A DNA stretch of 64,000 bases, taken from NCBI GenBank assembly GCA_004794655.1, contig SMMW01000559.1:2046001-2110000 (forward strand), read 5' to 3'. The DNA is from Marisa cornuarietis (taxonomy: Eukaryota > Mollusca > Gastropoda > Architaenioglossa > Ampullariidae). The first letter of the stretch is position 1; every line of letters begins with the position of its first letter. A program made the position numbers and the translations under genes. Positions 37,401-52,400 of this stretch are shown here, in pieces. A model generated the notes under the pieces. That model worked only from the letters and a program-made list of their open reading frames with translations. It did no database searches and had not been told where the DNA came from.

Positions 37401-40400
37401 AAGATACACTGCTGACCCAAAGTAGAGATAGGCAGCCGCAAGCAAGGTTGATATAAACAACAAATAAGCTGTTGCTTGGCGAAGCATTCTTCTCATTTGA
37501 CGGACCTTCTTCCCTTCTTCTTGGGCTTGAAGCAAAGCAAATCCCCCAATGGGCCGGAACTTGACATCCTATGACAAATAACCACAGATAACGATCCCAA
37601 GTATGGGGAATGTTCATCAGTGTAGCAAATCCATTGTGTAAGTGAACTAGTTATGCTGTTCATCCAATACAGTAACTCTGTGTCACTGAATGACAGCCCC
37701 ACCCCCCCTCTACTATCCTCCATCAAATAACCGATATAAAAATAAATCTCTTAGGCATATTAGGAAAATTATACGCTTACAAAAAATTCTATCACTTACC
37801 TGCAAAAATTCTACAAACATTGAAAAAGATTTTGGCAAAGAGATGAGATGGTTTTAAACTGTAAACAGGAGTTTGACAAAAATGTACAGACATTAACAGT
37901 AGGCACATTAGGTAGACTGTTTACCTTGATCTGTTCATTGGCCTCCACTCGTGGCTGAATATCAATCGCATCAGCTTCCATGTCCTTCTCGGCATCCTTG
38001 GTTACCACAGCAGCATAAAGTGCTAAAGCCACCACCTAGAAACAAAGTAGGTTAAAGACCAAATGAGCACCAAATTTATCATTTAGACCTTCTTGTTTAG
38101 ACCAGTCAGGTGATGCAACTGATACAAGTGAGTCATTCAAGCATAATCTTAAGCTTACCACTGTGTGTCTGCAGCATTCAATGCATGGTTTTCCTTAACT
38201 TAGTGCTATAAAAACAGTGCCCTGGATATGTTAATGTTGTTACAGGTCAGCATTCAGATGAAGAAATGGAATACTTTTTGTCTAGTATTACATAATACCA
38301 AGCTCTTCCAGTCACAGAGTGAGTCATCTTTTTGTGCACCATAAAACAGCTTTACATTTTGATACTTGCATCTGCTGTCAGCAAAGAGACTAAGAGGCTC
38401 CACTTAGGCGGGAAAGTGAAGCCGTGAGGACCCCTATGTGACTGCGGCCACACACCCCTGTACCGACGATCGGTGTTGGCACGAGGAGGCTGGTGGTACA
38501 TGGTGTGCTGTGCAGACTAGTTGTCAAAACTCTCAAACTAAAGGTTTACCATTGTTCTCTTTTATGAAAGATGTAGAGATGTGAGTTAACAGCTTTTCAC
38601 AAGATTTAACAAGTCGCATTTATCTTTGGTTTTGCCACATATGCTGCTTATAGCAGTTTCACTAGTCTTGTGTTGTCATTTCCATAGATGTAAGAAGTGG
38701 GTGCAGAAGTGTACAGTTCCAACCATCTTTGTTGTACCGAATGCACCGAAATAGAATTTTTTCAGGATGGATAGAAAGAACTGTATCCGAATGGCTCCAT
38801 GTCTCATAGAAACACCTAAAGTTACCAGGTTTTTCAGCCCTTCGGGTAAAGCTTGCCTCTCAGGTTCTGTCGCACAGCGTTGCAGCTGACATATCAACGA
38901 TGGTAACTTTAGGAGTGTTATCAGAAGAGGCCTCTGAGATTGTTTTCTTTGTTGAACCCACTGATCAACTGTTTAATGGATTCATCAGACTTAGCAAGTT
39001 TAGCAGCCAAAATATGAGTGATGCCATCTCGGAAAAGTCATGGCTGTCGACACATAAAAGCAATTCATCCAGTATGATTGGGTGGAAAATTGATATACAA
39101 AGCCTGGTTCAACTCTGGGACGATCTTTGCAAAATGAAAGAGGTTAAATTCTTCCACAATAGCAGACTAAACCAAGAGTGCGTAAAAAAAACTTCTTTTT
39201 CTCTAACACGAGGAAAAAGACATGGAGATAATTCAAGTTCCCGGCAATTTCGGTTCTTTCAATGCCAGGTAATGGTGGTTGGTCTCATCATGCAGTGAAA
39301 GAAGCAACTGCATCGAAGACGGAGATGACTTTCTCTTGACGCTGAGCAACATCAGTACTCAGTGCACTTCAGCGATTTTTGATGTAAAATATGAGCTAAA
39401 CAAAAGATGTGAAATCTCCTAGTATGCTTTTACCAACTCTGCCGAGGAACTATTCATTCCTGAGGACAATATTTTAACTTACATTGCTGGTTACATCGCC
39501 AAAAAGGTACACAGGAAATAGTGTGCATAATGTAAAGAAATTATTAGGGGAAAGTAAGAAGGAACTTTACGGGAGACTCGAGTCTGATCAGTTGTCAATT
39601 AAGCAGGTACCTCATGCTAACTATGAGGTACTAGTCCCAACATCTCAGCTGGTGACGTTTGTGGAGAAACTTGAAATTATAATCAGAAAATCTTAACAGC
39701 TCCTCCAAATGGATGGAGTGAAAGCTCGATTTCTGGAATGTTTCGAACAGAAATGGAGTTTTCTCACGTGTCCCTCCAGCAAATGCAAACCAGTCTTGTT
39801 ACTCAATTGTTTTAAATATACGGCTGCACTTTGCACTTAAAGAAAACAATAGACATTTCTCTGAAGCCTCAAGGAAAAAAAAGAAAAACGTTAAAACTGC
39901 AACATCTGTAAATACACGTGTACATATTTTCTATTTTTGCAAAAAGGCACTGGGTGTAAAGAGGTTTTAGATATGTAATAACTACATTGCCTTCGTGTGA
40001 AAAAAAATCTGTCAAATTAGAGTTACTGGCAAAACCTATGCTAATGTAGACTTGAAACGTTTCATTTTACAGGTATTTGTTTTCTTGTTTATCTTCTAAA
40101 TTAGAGAAGCTGCACCTTTGAAATATATTTTCAAGCTCTATTTCCGAAAAGTATGAAAGCATGTGCCCCTGATTGTATGTTGCCAGTACACGATGGTCAG
40201 AACAAAGGTGCAGCACACCCGAGGCTAGCGATGTTTACTTCATGAAAGGAGGAGTAGCCGTGCGCGCCGTGACCACCGCCTGGCTTCAAGCTCTCATAAC
40301 AGTGGAGCCTCTTTGTATTCTCATTGCTGTCAGTCTACAATCTGTTTACTCATGTCCCCCTCTCGTAAGGTAGGATGTTCTCCTCTGCATGGGTGAGAGG

Positions 40401-43400
40401 GTTACAAAAAAATCTGAAGAAGAGGCTATTTATCAAATACTTTGAAGTCACTTTCAGTTTGGAATTTACAATACTTTCACAAACTTCTATTTCTCGACCT
40501 GTGAAAAACAGTCCACTCACCTTCACAGGCTCAAGAATAAAAGCAGAAACCAAAAATGTGACGAGGACAGAGAAAAGCCACTTGGCTGCAGCAGCAGGGC
40601 CAAAATTGTAGCCATACAGTAGCACCATGATGACAGAGATCACCGACATTACCAAGCAGATTGCATAGCCAACATACACACAGAAAGATGGCAGGCGACA
40701 CCTCTCATCTTCAGAGTTTCCGTTAAGCGCTTGCATGTGGTCTAAACAATAATTCATAAACAAGAAGGAAAAATAATGCATAAAAATATTTCTGCAACTA
40801 GCAAAACCAATACAAAATTTAAAAAATACAAAGAAAACTCTTGGACCACGTCACTGAATCTGCCAAGGAAGGTGGATTTCAAAACATTGCTAGGTCATTT
40901 CATGTACAACTAAAATAAAAACTGTATTGACTCAATGCCGGCGAGTAGTAATGGGTCAATACGACGGCTCGCTTTTACTCTCGCCTATGGTCGTAACGCC
41001 GGTTATTACATGCTCACAAGTAGAGCAGCATCATACAAAACATCACTGTGTGCGTAAATGAATGAATACATAAGAGAGGAAACTACTGGAACCTTTAGGA
41101 ATTGTTCCACTATCAATTACTTCCCTTTAACAGCTGAGAAAGTCAACTAATCAGGTTTTTATTAGGTTTAAAATAGGGAAGGCGTTCAGTTTGATCAAGC
41201 GCCATTTTGTGACTAGTGTTGGCTACTCAATTCAACATACTCCAAAAACTGAAAATGAGAAGAAAACTGTAAGTAATATTTGAATTCTAATGTATATTCT
41301 AATGAAATATATTTGTATATGTCATGTAAATAACCTTTTCAAAATTCCATTACATGGGTGGTTTACCTTCTCCTAAGGGTGATGCTCCCTGTCTTAGCTT
41401 CGCGTAGACAAAGAGTTAATTTAGCATTTTCTGAGGTGTAAAAAATGGAAAGTAATCTCACGTTTTAGCATGGCTGAAAGACTTGTGCGAGATTTCCCTG
41501 CATTCAAGAAACTGTGCATTATGCTGTCTCGGTGCATGAAAGTGCTGTCCCTGCGGAAAAAAGATCCATCCCGAGTGTTTGCTCCAGCTGTGCTGGGTAC
41601 ATGCATGGAGGCTGCACGCAGCCGAAGCAGGCTTGTGAGGCTGGCTCTCCTTTATGAAACGACAAAAAAAAACCACTTTTTATGAGTGATGCACATAGTA
41701 TGATTGTATATGCACGAAAAATATATGCAACACAGTGTACAAACATTACAGGATCATACACACTGTACAGCTAAACAGACCTGTCCATCCCAGCATGCTC
41801 CTGCTGTGTGGAGCTGCGGCTGTCTGTGCTTCCCTTCTTCTTCTTACTTGGCTCCATGTCCTCATAAGTCCACTCGTCTCCTGAGTCAAAGAGATCCTCA
41901 ACACCCGTCTGGGTGGAGCTCTTCCGAGACCCTGATGTACTGGATATCTGACTGCCCCGCTTGGCTGGCTTGCTCTTGATACTTGACTTTTGAAGATCTC
42001 GGTCTATTTGATCCAAACGTTGCATGAACTCCTCATCGCTGTCCATAGCTGTCTCAGACTAAACAAAAGAAAATGGCATCTACTTTGACACAAACCTAAG
42101 GGGTATTAGATAAGTGTGATGGACGGAGACTTGTAGTTAAAGCCTTAACTACACTCTCAACAACTCCGCCATCCACACCGACATAATCTGTGCATGATTC
42201 ACTTCCACTAAATTGCTAATTAAGAACTTCACATTGACTCGAGCCCCCAGCGCACACCCCACATAATCAAACATAACGCAATTTAGTGAAACACATTAAT
42301 TATTGAAAACAAAAAATTTTGAGAGTTACATCAATCATTAACATAAACAAGGTACAAGGTAAGAACAGGTAAATACGAATGTAAATTTCTTATCCTGGTT
42401 AATTGTCTAGGGCGTTCCGTTAATCCTATCTTCCTAGTGCTAATCCAGATAACTAGTGAGTCATAGAATCCATATCCTTAACTACGCACATATCAGACTC
42501 CTCACTCAATCACGTATACATTCGCTTGCTTTATTCATTACACATTCATACGCCACTTAGCCTTATCGTTGCCATGTGGAATAGAATGGTCTCTGATGTC
42601 ACACAATTGTCCTTCATTGGTTAATCAATTGTCTTTATTAAACCAAGGGTCCTTCCGATGCAACACAGAAGAGATAGTGGCCGGCTGGCCGTTGTCGTCT
42701 TTGTCTCCGGCGGCTCTCCCTGGCACCACGACACAGAAGAGACGGTGGCCAACTAGCCGTTGTCTTTATTGTCATGACCGGCTCTCCCTGGCACCACAAC
42801 GCAGAAGAGATAAGGGTCTTCAACCGTTGGTCTCCCTCATCTGGAACCTCTCACCAAAGCACGATGTGCTTGTAAGGAGCTGGGATGAGCGCTCACACGT
42901 ACCGTCCCCTTGCACCGGTGTGCACCCTTCTCTGTCACCAGCAGGCCTGACGCTACCACAGATGAGGTCCAGCGCCTAACTTTGTGACCAGAGTAACTTA
43001 TCCCACTGCCGAGAGTTGCATGTCTTACAGGAATAGAGGTTACTCTCCTTGACACCATGTTTTAAGAGTGGGCTGCGCACCTCTTGGAAAGTCCCTATAC
43101 CACGTCTCTCGCCTGGTGGCCGTAGACAGGTGATAGCTGACTTAACTCTTGATGCAGAAGACTTGAGTTTTCAAAGTCTCTCTCTCTCTCTCGCCCTGAT
43201 GCATGTACTTCAAGAGCTTGGTGGTGAAGCCCCAAGTTAAGTTGTGGGTTTGGACACTGGGCGGCACATGATTGGTCAGTCACACTCACAACCACACTCA
43301 TTCCATAGGTACAACCAATTATACATCACTGCTAGCGCGAGACAATAACAGGCCCCCATCCCAGCCTATGGGATTTTCCCTGCATTGACCCAAAAGTGAC

Positions 43401-46400
43401 CCGCATTTGGTTTTCCCTACCTGAACTGACTGGCCTTGCCCCTTACTAATGAGTGGGATTTCCAAAACCAGAGCTAACACTATACGCCCCCTCTCCCCGT
43501 TCCCCCTAATACGTTTTTTTGTGACATACATCAGCTGTTTGATAGCGAAAACAAAAAATTGGTGCATGTACTGCGAACACATGCAAACAAACAGATACAA
43601 ATGTGTGCGCATGTGCACTCTCATTTTTTCACACATGAGCATGCAAAGGAATGGAATTGTGCACAAGTACCTATATATAAGTACATAAATATATATAGGG
43701 TCTCTCACCTTGTCAGGTGCAAGCTTCTTCTCAGCGGTAGATGTTTTGAGGGTTTTGTTGGCTGTTGTTCTGATAGTCTTCTTCACCTGTCTCTGTGCTG
43801 ATGATACAGGTTTCTGACTAATGTTTTTGGCTGATGTTGAGGCCTTGGGGGAACTCTCCTCTTCTGCGAAGGATGGCAACTTTTCTGGCCATGACTTCAG
43901 GATATTCTCATGATTCCACATCAGATCATGTGTTCGTTGAAACATTCCCACCAAGGCTGACTGTCGCTAGATACACAGGAATAATTTTAGTAATAGCATC
44001 ATCAATATGTATTGGAACTTTCAGAACAGTTGAAGAACTTGTGGGCAAAGCTACTATGTTGCCTTTCATCCAAAGAAATAAAAACTGAGTTTAAAAAAAT
44101 TACCTTTCTATTGCTGCCAGGAAAAGTAGTTGAAGAGCTGATCTGTTGGTCTTTTCTGGTAGGGTTGACAGTAGTGGTACGACGCAGCTGGCTGCTGATG
44201 GGCTGTAAAAAAAAAACACTTATCAAGAATGCATGCACACATTATTTTACCCCTGCATCATGAATACTCTTAGCAGCTTTAAAAACCTAAAATAGTCCCA
44301 AAACTACCATTAGTGATGAAATGACTATGCTCAGATTGTGAAATAAACAAACAGGAAAACAATAACCTACAGGAATAGATTCAGCTGTGCTTTCTCTTTC
44401 AAAAAAGCTCATCCAATCTTCATTAGGTGTTCCAGTGCGGAGTGACCCACCATAGAGTGACATGTCACACATGGCTTCAATTTCGAGGGTCTGCGCTGAT
44501 TGTGGCCTCTGGACTTGCTGAAATATGCCTGGCTGTAACAAGGAGGCACACACGTCAGACATGAAACATCATCTAAACTATAGGAGAGTGTCATCAGACA
44601 TGAATTTTTAACAGGTGAATATGAAATTCACATCAAAATCTCAACATCTGAACAGGAACAGGAACAAGAACAGTTTTGTTGGATATGAAGTGCCAACACT
44701 GAACAGGAATAAATTAGATTGTATTCGACTTGCAATCTCAGCATCTGAACAGCAATAAGCTCAGTTGCATGACTGAGCTGGTCAAAATATTGAAAACATG
44801 CATCAATATCCTTGTTTGCAATATCTCACCATCAATAAAGTATTTAACATCATTTCAATTCTCAAACATTCATGAAAAATTATCACCGTTGTATTCCCTA
44901 CTTTTCCTGCTACACTTATTAATAAGTCATCATTGCTCATCATTACATTCCGCTGTTGATAAAACAGTCCTTGTTTATATTTAGCTCGCCAGAAAACTAT
45001 CAGAAATCCTAGTCAACCTGCTGGGGCTAAATCAAACAATCATCATTCCTGACAAGCTAACAGAAATCCTGCTAGCCAGCAAACTTGCAATCAGAAATCT
45101 TAGTTAACCTACTGCACTAAATCTGTCATCCTTTCTAACTATCCAGCAAACTATAGCTAACATAAATCCTACTAGCCACTAAATTAGGAATCAGAAATCC
45201 TAGTTAACCTACTGCACTAAATCAGTCATTATTTCATCATTTCTGATTAACTAGTCAGCAATCTAGCTATCAGAAATCCTATTCTTTTTCTTCTTGATCA
45301 CTAAACTATACTTTCAGATTGCTCTTCAAGATTATTGTGTATTGTTTTCATAAGGTGCAATGAGCCTGCCTTGATGGTGGGGAAAGACATTGTAGAGAGC
45401 AACATTATCGTTATTATTATGAATTATGCAGCATTTTCTGCCTTTTTACAGAAAAACTAACCAGCTTACTGCACTAAATAAGTCATCAATTATGTCTAGA
45501 TAGCTAACAAATAACCTATCAGAAAGCCTATTTAATCTACTGCACCAAATCAGTCATCATTCTTCTCTAGGTGGCCAACATACTAGCCACAGTCCCATTG
45601 TCCACTTCCATGAGCAGAAACCTTAACAGAGCTCCTGTCCAAGACTAACAGAAGCCAGTTATCTTTCATACAAGCCACTGTTATCTCACATCACCAGCTG
45701 CACAGCATACTTTGATGCATTTTGACAGACACACCTGCAGCTTGCTCTTCTTGAAAATAAAGATGAGGCCAAGGCCAATGGGAAAGGTGATTGTCCCTGA
45801 CACAAGGGCAATGATGAGGTCTTCCCACCCAAACACTTGCCAGGAGAAAGGCAAGGCTGCCTCCTTCTGATCCTTGAGGAGTCCATACCACACTGCACTG
45901 ACAAACATGTACAAATACAAAAGGGCTACACAGCATGATGCCCGTTGGACTCTGGTGAAGCGGCTGTGGTCAGGCCGTTCTACAACTGACAGCCACATAT
46001 GTCGCTCTGCCCAGCTGTTAGAGAGTGAAGACCTGAAGACATGCGAAAAACTGTGGAGCTCTTCTGGGCCTACAACAGGAAGAGACTTTGGCATTAGCAA
46101 ATTATAGCAGAGTAAAATACTCCATATCCCTTTTAAATGATTAAATATTAAAACAATGCATTACTTAATCTTCATTTTTTTCTTTGAAAATTGTATTACT
46201 TTCAGTATGGAAAAGGAAATGTGTCTGGATTGAGCTGAATCCTGGTTTAATGCAAACACAGGCCACAGTGAGCATTAAGCTTATGTCCAGATTAGGTGAT
46301 ACCTGAGGTCTGTGCACCTATTCTAACTTAATTAAAAGTTTTAAAATATACTTCCATTTGGCTTTAAGTAAATTTCAAAGCTCTGCTTTTGTTTCTTTAA

Positions 46401-49400
46401 GAATTTTTGTGTGAAAATCACCAGAAACATTTTTCTCAGTCTGTGTCTGGTGGATGTAAAATATCATCCACGATATTGATCTATGCATCACATGTTACAG
46501 TGATCATCAGCTTTGACATGCTTATTCACAAAGCTACCACATTAAAATGCCTCGTGCTCTCATTATCCCCTATTTTTCAATGAATATTTGCCGCAGGAAT
46601 GAGCAGAGCCTTGACAATGGCAACCATCCTCTCTGCACCCCCACCCCAATCCTTGCGCTGCTACAGTTGTTACCTGCAACTTGGATCTCCTTCTGCAGCT
46701 TGCCTGTCTCCACTTCTAGTGACAACCAGGTGTGGGCATTAAACACATACCTCCTGTCCCCCTGCAGGTCATGAACATGTACCTGTACCACATACCAGGA
46801 AGGGGAAGACCCAGCATTGTCATGCCACAGGCGCACCTGAAAAAACAGTATTGCTATTTAACAAAATGACAATTCTAAATAAGCTGTACAATGTGTAGGT
46901 GTTCTGAACTTCCCACAAATCATCTTCACACAAGCTAACAGAATAATTACTTCTCATAAAATTGTAAAATTTATGTTGGTGCTAAGACCAACAAAGCTCC
47001 ACTCACTTTGTGAAGGCTGCCTAGCTCCTTGTCAGTGGCAATAAGAAAATCATCTCGTGAGTTGCGCTGGAAAGCTGATGCTTTTGTTAAATGTCGAGCC
47101 TCAGTTTTTCCATATTTTCCGTATAACTTGATACCTACATGGGCTGTAGTACCTACGAAAAATACATATGGAAATGCACATAAAAAGCACAGACACACTG
47201 GTTCATCATGTGTAAAAAGAGAACAAATGGTGCACAGAAACACCAATTTACATATACAATTAAGGATAACAAGAGGGACGGAAAATAAGGAAAATTAAAG
47301 ATCGAGCACATTTCTCTTGCATATTACCTGCCCCTATTTGACGTCCAGTGGTCACAGTTATGTAGTACTTGAATAGGCCATCTTTGCCACAAAGTGGCAC
47401 CATGGAAATGCGACGCAAATCAGCATGATCCAGATAACGACATCCAATCACCAGTACAATGTACAGGATGAGGATGACACTGACTGCTGTCAGAGCCATG
47501 GGGTTTAATCCTAACTGCAATTTCTGTAAATCAATTTGATGACATTACAGTAAACTTTCAAACATTTAAATAGGTCTGCTGCAATTTATTAAAGCAGGCT
47601 GATCAATTTACAACTCATTTCAGTGCTGAAAGTCATAACTCTTGATTCTGATGATAATTCAAAGAGAGGAGCTTACTGCAAGATCTGAAAAACTGATGCT
47701 AGAAATTGGAACAAGACTGCTTCCGCCAAAAACTGTCAGATGATTGCAGTTACAGACTGTGGCAATGGGAATAGATTCGCTGGATACAGAGCATCCTGAT
47801 GTGGCCCACTTGCTGGCAGCCTCATCAAAGTACTGGCAGCTGACAAAATACATGGCTGACGAGACATTGATGGCTTTTTCCGTATCAGGGTTGACAAGGG
47901 TGATAGAATATTCCTTTGAGCTGTCAAAGTCTCTGTGGACAGAATTAAAGATCAAATAGAATGGAGCAACATGACAAAAAAAACTGCTGCTGTAACTAAA
48001 AGAAAAGCTTATTAAATAATCTATTTTGAAACTTATGTCAGGTATACTAATGCCTGACAAGAGGAGGAATGTGTGAAAACTCATGACTGTGGTCAATACT
48101 TACCGTTCAGAGACAAAGAATGTGTAATGTCGGTGATCCATTCCAGGACTCATGTGACTTTCAGTGATCTCCTTGAACTCTGTATGCTTGTCTGAGGAGG
48201 CTTCAAAGCCTGTACCAAGGAAGGCCTTCACTGACAGCTGGCTGGAATTGTTGGTGGAGCCCAAAGCCTGAATTCGCAGCTGCAAGAACAATGCTGTCAC
48301 CCCAGATTCACCATGCTGTACATTGAAAACCAGCTTTTTTGAAATGTCAGCTTCAAGGGTCCACGTCTGAAACCGCAAGCCAGACATAGGGTCATAAATC
48401 TCACTATTGACAATGCTGTTGTTCGTGATGCTGAAGTTCTTCGCACCCTTTTCGGACATGATGATTCTGATATCTGTGGATAGGTCCCTAATCCTGAGGT
48501 CTGAGCCATTGCCATAGCTGAAGGATAGTGATGGTACAGAGGTGGTTATGGAGAGGTCGTTCCAATATCCCCACGTGAAAGGATTGTCCTTTAACATGAT
48601 AACAACCTCCAGAACCTGAAAACAAATAATGCAAATGCATTTAAAATGTAAACACTTCAATACTGTCTGGTAAATAAAATACAAAGATGAGCTTCCTTAT
48701 GCATTGTAGAAAGGCTATAACTTCAAGCTTTTGCCGGAAGTATGCTACAGAAGCTATCAGCTATGAAGGATTTTCAAAACAGGTCAAAACTTGTTATGAC
48801 TTTTTAAAAGGACAAGGCCTATGCAGACAAAAAGGATCATCTCATGCTTTTCAAATAATGCGGCACTAAAGATTACAAATTCTGGTCACAAATCATTCAT
48901 GTATATTCATGTGAGAAGGTTCCACTGCAGATAAGCCAACATGAAAAAATGCTCTAACAAAAAATATGCGAAAACTGCTGCAAGTATATCCAACAAGTAG
49001 TCTTGCAGTTATATTAACTTAACACACTTAAGTCTTTGGTCACTCCATGTTAATGTAATTAAAGTGTCCAAATTAAGGTTTACCTCATCAGAACTGCTCA
49101 TGGTTGAGAAGAGGTCATCTGGAAGGATGAAGCTGCAGTTTCCCTGCTCAATGTACTTCCCCAACTTTCCTACTGTACTGTGAGAACCCACAACCTGGAC
49201 ATCCCCCAGTTTAAGCTTGATGCTGCTCTCATCCAGGACCATCGACCTCAGCACAACCACGGTCACAGACCTGGCCAGCCCAAAAGAGTCTGTAACAATC
49301 TTCACCCTGTGAGACTCATCCAGCTGAGTGCCTGATGTGTCCAGGCTTTGCATTATGGTGACAAACTCTGAGCTGAGATCAAGAAAACCAGGAAAGGCTT

Positions 49401-52400
49401 CAGTAAGTGATGGCAGTGAGCTGGAAGATGGTCTGTCCTGATTGTAGCTAACAGTGGAGATCAAGTGGTAGACCGCAGCATGGATGGACTCAAAGGCAAA
49501 GTCATCCCTGTCAAGGCCAGGCTGGACATTGGACTGCAGTACATCAACAATGTTTTGCAGGGACTGCAGGATGAGTGTAGAATATCTGCTATACTGGTAC
49601 CCATTAGAGAACTCCTACATCAGAAAATCAATGCAAAATAAGCAGAAACCTTTAAAAAAAACCAGGGTATACTGATGAAAATGTCATGAGGTGATAAAAT
49701 GTTGACAATTTTTATGGAGTGTGTGCATAATCAATCAAAACCAAGAAAATCAAAAGAAAAAAATAAAAGTTAATTAAAAAATTTTCTGCCATGAGAACAA
49801 AACAAGACTGCCAATGAAACCTCTCTGATACTGAAAATGTATTAAAGTCATTATCACCCAATGTTACAGAAAAGATGCCAATACAGTTAAGCCCAGATAA
49901 AACACTTACTGTCAATAGATTCAGCCCATAAGCCAGCTGCAAAGCTTGCTGCACAGTACTGACTGGGACACTGGAGGTCAAGCACAACACCATGGCCATA
50001 CGAGCAAGAGACTGGGCTTGTATTTCCTCACTACTAAGTGCATGGGATTGGGATGCTGAATTCAGCAGCTGGGTAAGAGCCAAGGAGTACTGCAACAAAG
50101 GAATGGGGTCTCCCTGCTTCATGAGTGTTGGTAACATTGCTGACGCACTGGACAGCAGATGCTGTGACTCATTCATGGATCCTGTTGGCATGTCCTTGAA
50201 GGCGACCCACCTGCAATGGGACATTTAAGTCTCAACTTTTGATTATCATGGATACAATTCCATTATTTAGATACAAAATTTTATCTTATCTACAGAATAC
50301 CTGTGTCTTGGTTTTAGTAGTATCAAGTTGCTTTGAAAAATTTATGTTGTATACTTTAAATTTATTCACTTGTCCACATCATAGGCAATACAGCACACAT
50401 GAAAGAAAAATAGTGCAGCTGGAAGGCTGGTGGTTAGTGCACTCAGCTGTGGTGCACAAGGTAATGTGTTCAAAGCTGGCTTGAGCAAGCAGCTAGGAAA
50501 CTCCCTTTGCCCAACCCAACAGCTGCTTAGCAACAAGGATTATCAGGGGAGGTAAAGGCAGCAGAAGAAGAGAGTTGTGTTCCACATGCTGTTCCCTAGA
50601 CACACTCCTATGGCAACTAGGCTATGGTACCTTTTCTTTACAGTGAAGAGATCCATTTTTAGATGCAATTTCAAGGGAGCAAGATTAGTGGCCTAATATA
50701 TTTAAAAGCGCAAATATCAGCATGTCACTAGCACCCCAATTTTATTCTGGACCAATAGCTCTTTCAAGGTGGACTCACGTTCGTAAAGCTTCTGCACTGG
50801 CTCCATCCTGGTCAATGACGCTGACCACCAGCTGGGAAGCATTGCTGTCTGATCCTGGCCATGGGGCCATGTAAACAGTCTCTGTCTCATGAGTGCCATA
50901 GTACAGCAAGTAACTGTCCATGTCGTGCTCCACTTTCATCTCGTAAAGCAGAATGGCTTCCAAGTCATCCTGGTCCACCCAACCGCTGCAGGCAACGACG
51001 ACTGCATCCAGAGGAGAAATGCTAGAGGGCGTCACCGTGCAACTGCCACCAGTAGGGGGAAGATTTGGGAGGAGGGTGATGGAGGCACGGCCAGGGCTTT
51101 TGCTGCCATTTTGGCACTCCATGATGATGGTAAAGGTGTAGGAATGGCCATCTTTAAGCACTGTATTGCGCAGCACCACCAGGTTTGCTGCCTGGGTCCC
51201 CGTGGAGGTGTCTTTGTTGCCCAAAAATATTGGGGTGATGCTCTGGTCCTCATATACAGTCCAGCTGTACTTTAGTGGGCAAGTGCAGTTCATACACTGA
51301 GCAGACAGTGCTGTATGCTGCCTGGAGCTAATCCGGTAATGGCCGGAGGCTGAGCAGGATACACACAGTATGCCCACCTCAAGCACACCTGGGCTACTGG
51401 TAGAGACCTCCACCTGGTAAAAGATTTCTCACTACCTTACTCAGATTACATGGAAAAGGAAACAATAAATCATAAAAATTAATTATTAGACATTAGCAAA
51501 TATGGTGGTATGTACTATGTACATCTTCAAAACAGTACAATGGCTTTATAGCTTTCCACAGTGGTAGAATATGCCGGCAATAGATTTTCCTGTTTTTTTA
51601 ACGTCTTATAACAACATCTGAAAAAGTAACTTACAATCTGGAAAGTTGAACCAGGAACATGTGTGCCCATGCTGACAGTAAGGGAAATGTTGTAGCCACC
51701 ATTAACAAAGGAAGACACACAATACTTGCTGGTGGATGTGGTCAAAGGTTGAAAGCAGCCTCCTGCAGCTGAAACCTGCATGCAGTGATTTTGTTAAGCA
51801 AATGACTTTACCATCAACATAAAAGCTTTTCTTGCATACAGTCTGTTTAAAATAATGATCACATTAAATGATTTTTACATAGCAATTTTACATGCAAAAC
51901 TACATGCAAGTCAACTGTTTCTTGGTTTCCTAAATGCAGAAATTTTTATAATACTTTTACAAGTTTTGATGATGTGCAAGTAGTGGTTATTTAAATAGAA
52001 GGATGAAAGGTGTATCTGTTAAAAACATAAAAAATTGAAAAAGAAATATCACCTGCAAGTTTTTTTCTAAAATTTCCTATAGAAAAAAATGGTAAAGGTA
52101 AAGGCCACCCCTCTTAATACTGTTTAGGACATTTGGGGATGGGTGGGTGGTGTTAAAGACCCCACTTCTCAGGGACAGATTTTTTTGTAAGGGCCGTTAC
52201 TCATCTCCTCTCTCTCTCAACCTTTTTTTACCTTTCCCAACCCTCTATGGAGCCAGGTACCCATTTTGAACAGCTGGGTCGAATGGGGAAAGTTCGGTGT
52301 GCCACACTGGTATTGAACCAGCAAACCTCTGGGTTTGGATATTATAGCACTATAACTATATGGCTATCTGCTACTTCATTTCTTAATCAATTTATCTGAA

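Noticed and set aside
42569..42979. 136-codon + strand frame
   Set aside because: Lies in the GC-rich tandem-repeat insert; repeated units explain the openness, and there is no domain.
43319..43954. 211-codon - strand frame
   Set aside because: Only 43709-43966 is exon; the rest runs past a good donor into intron and loses any family resemblance.
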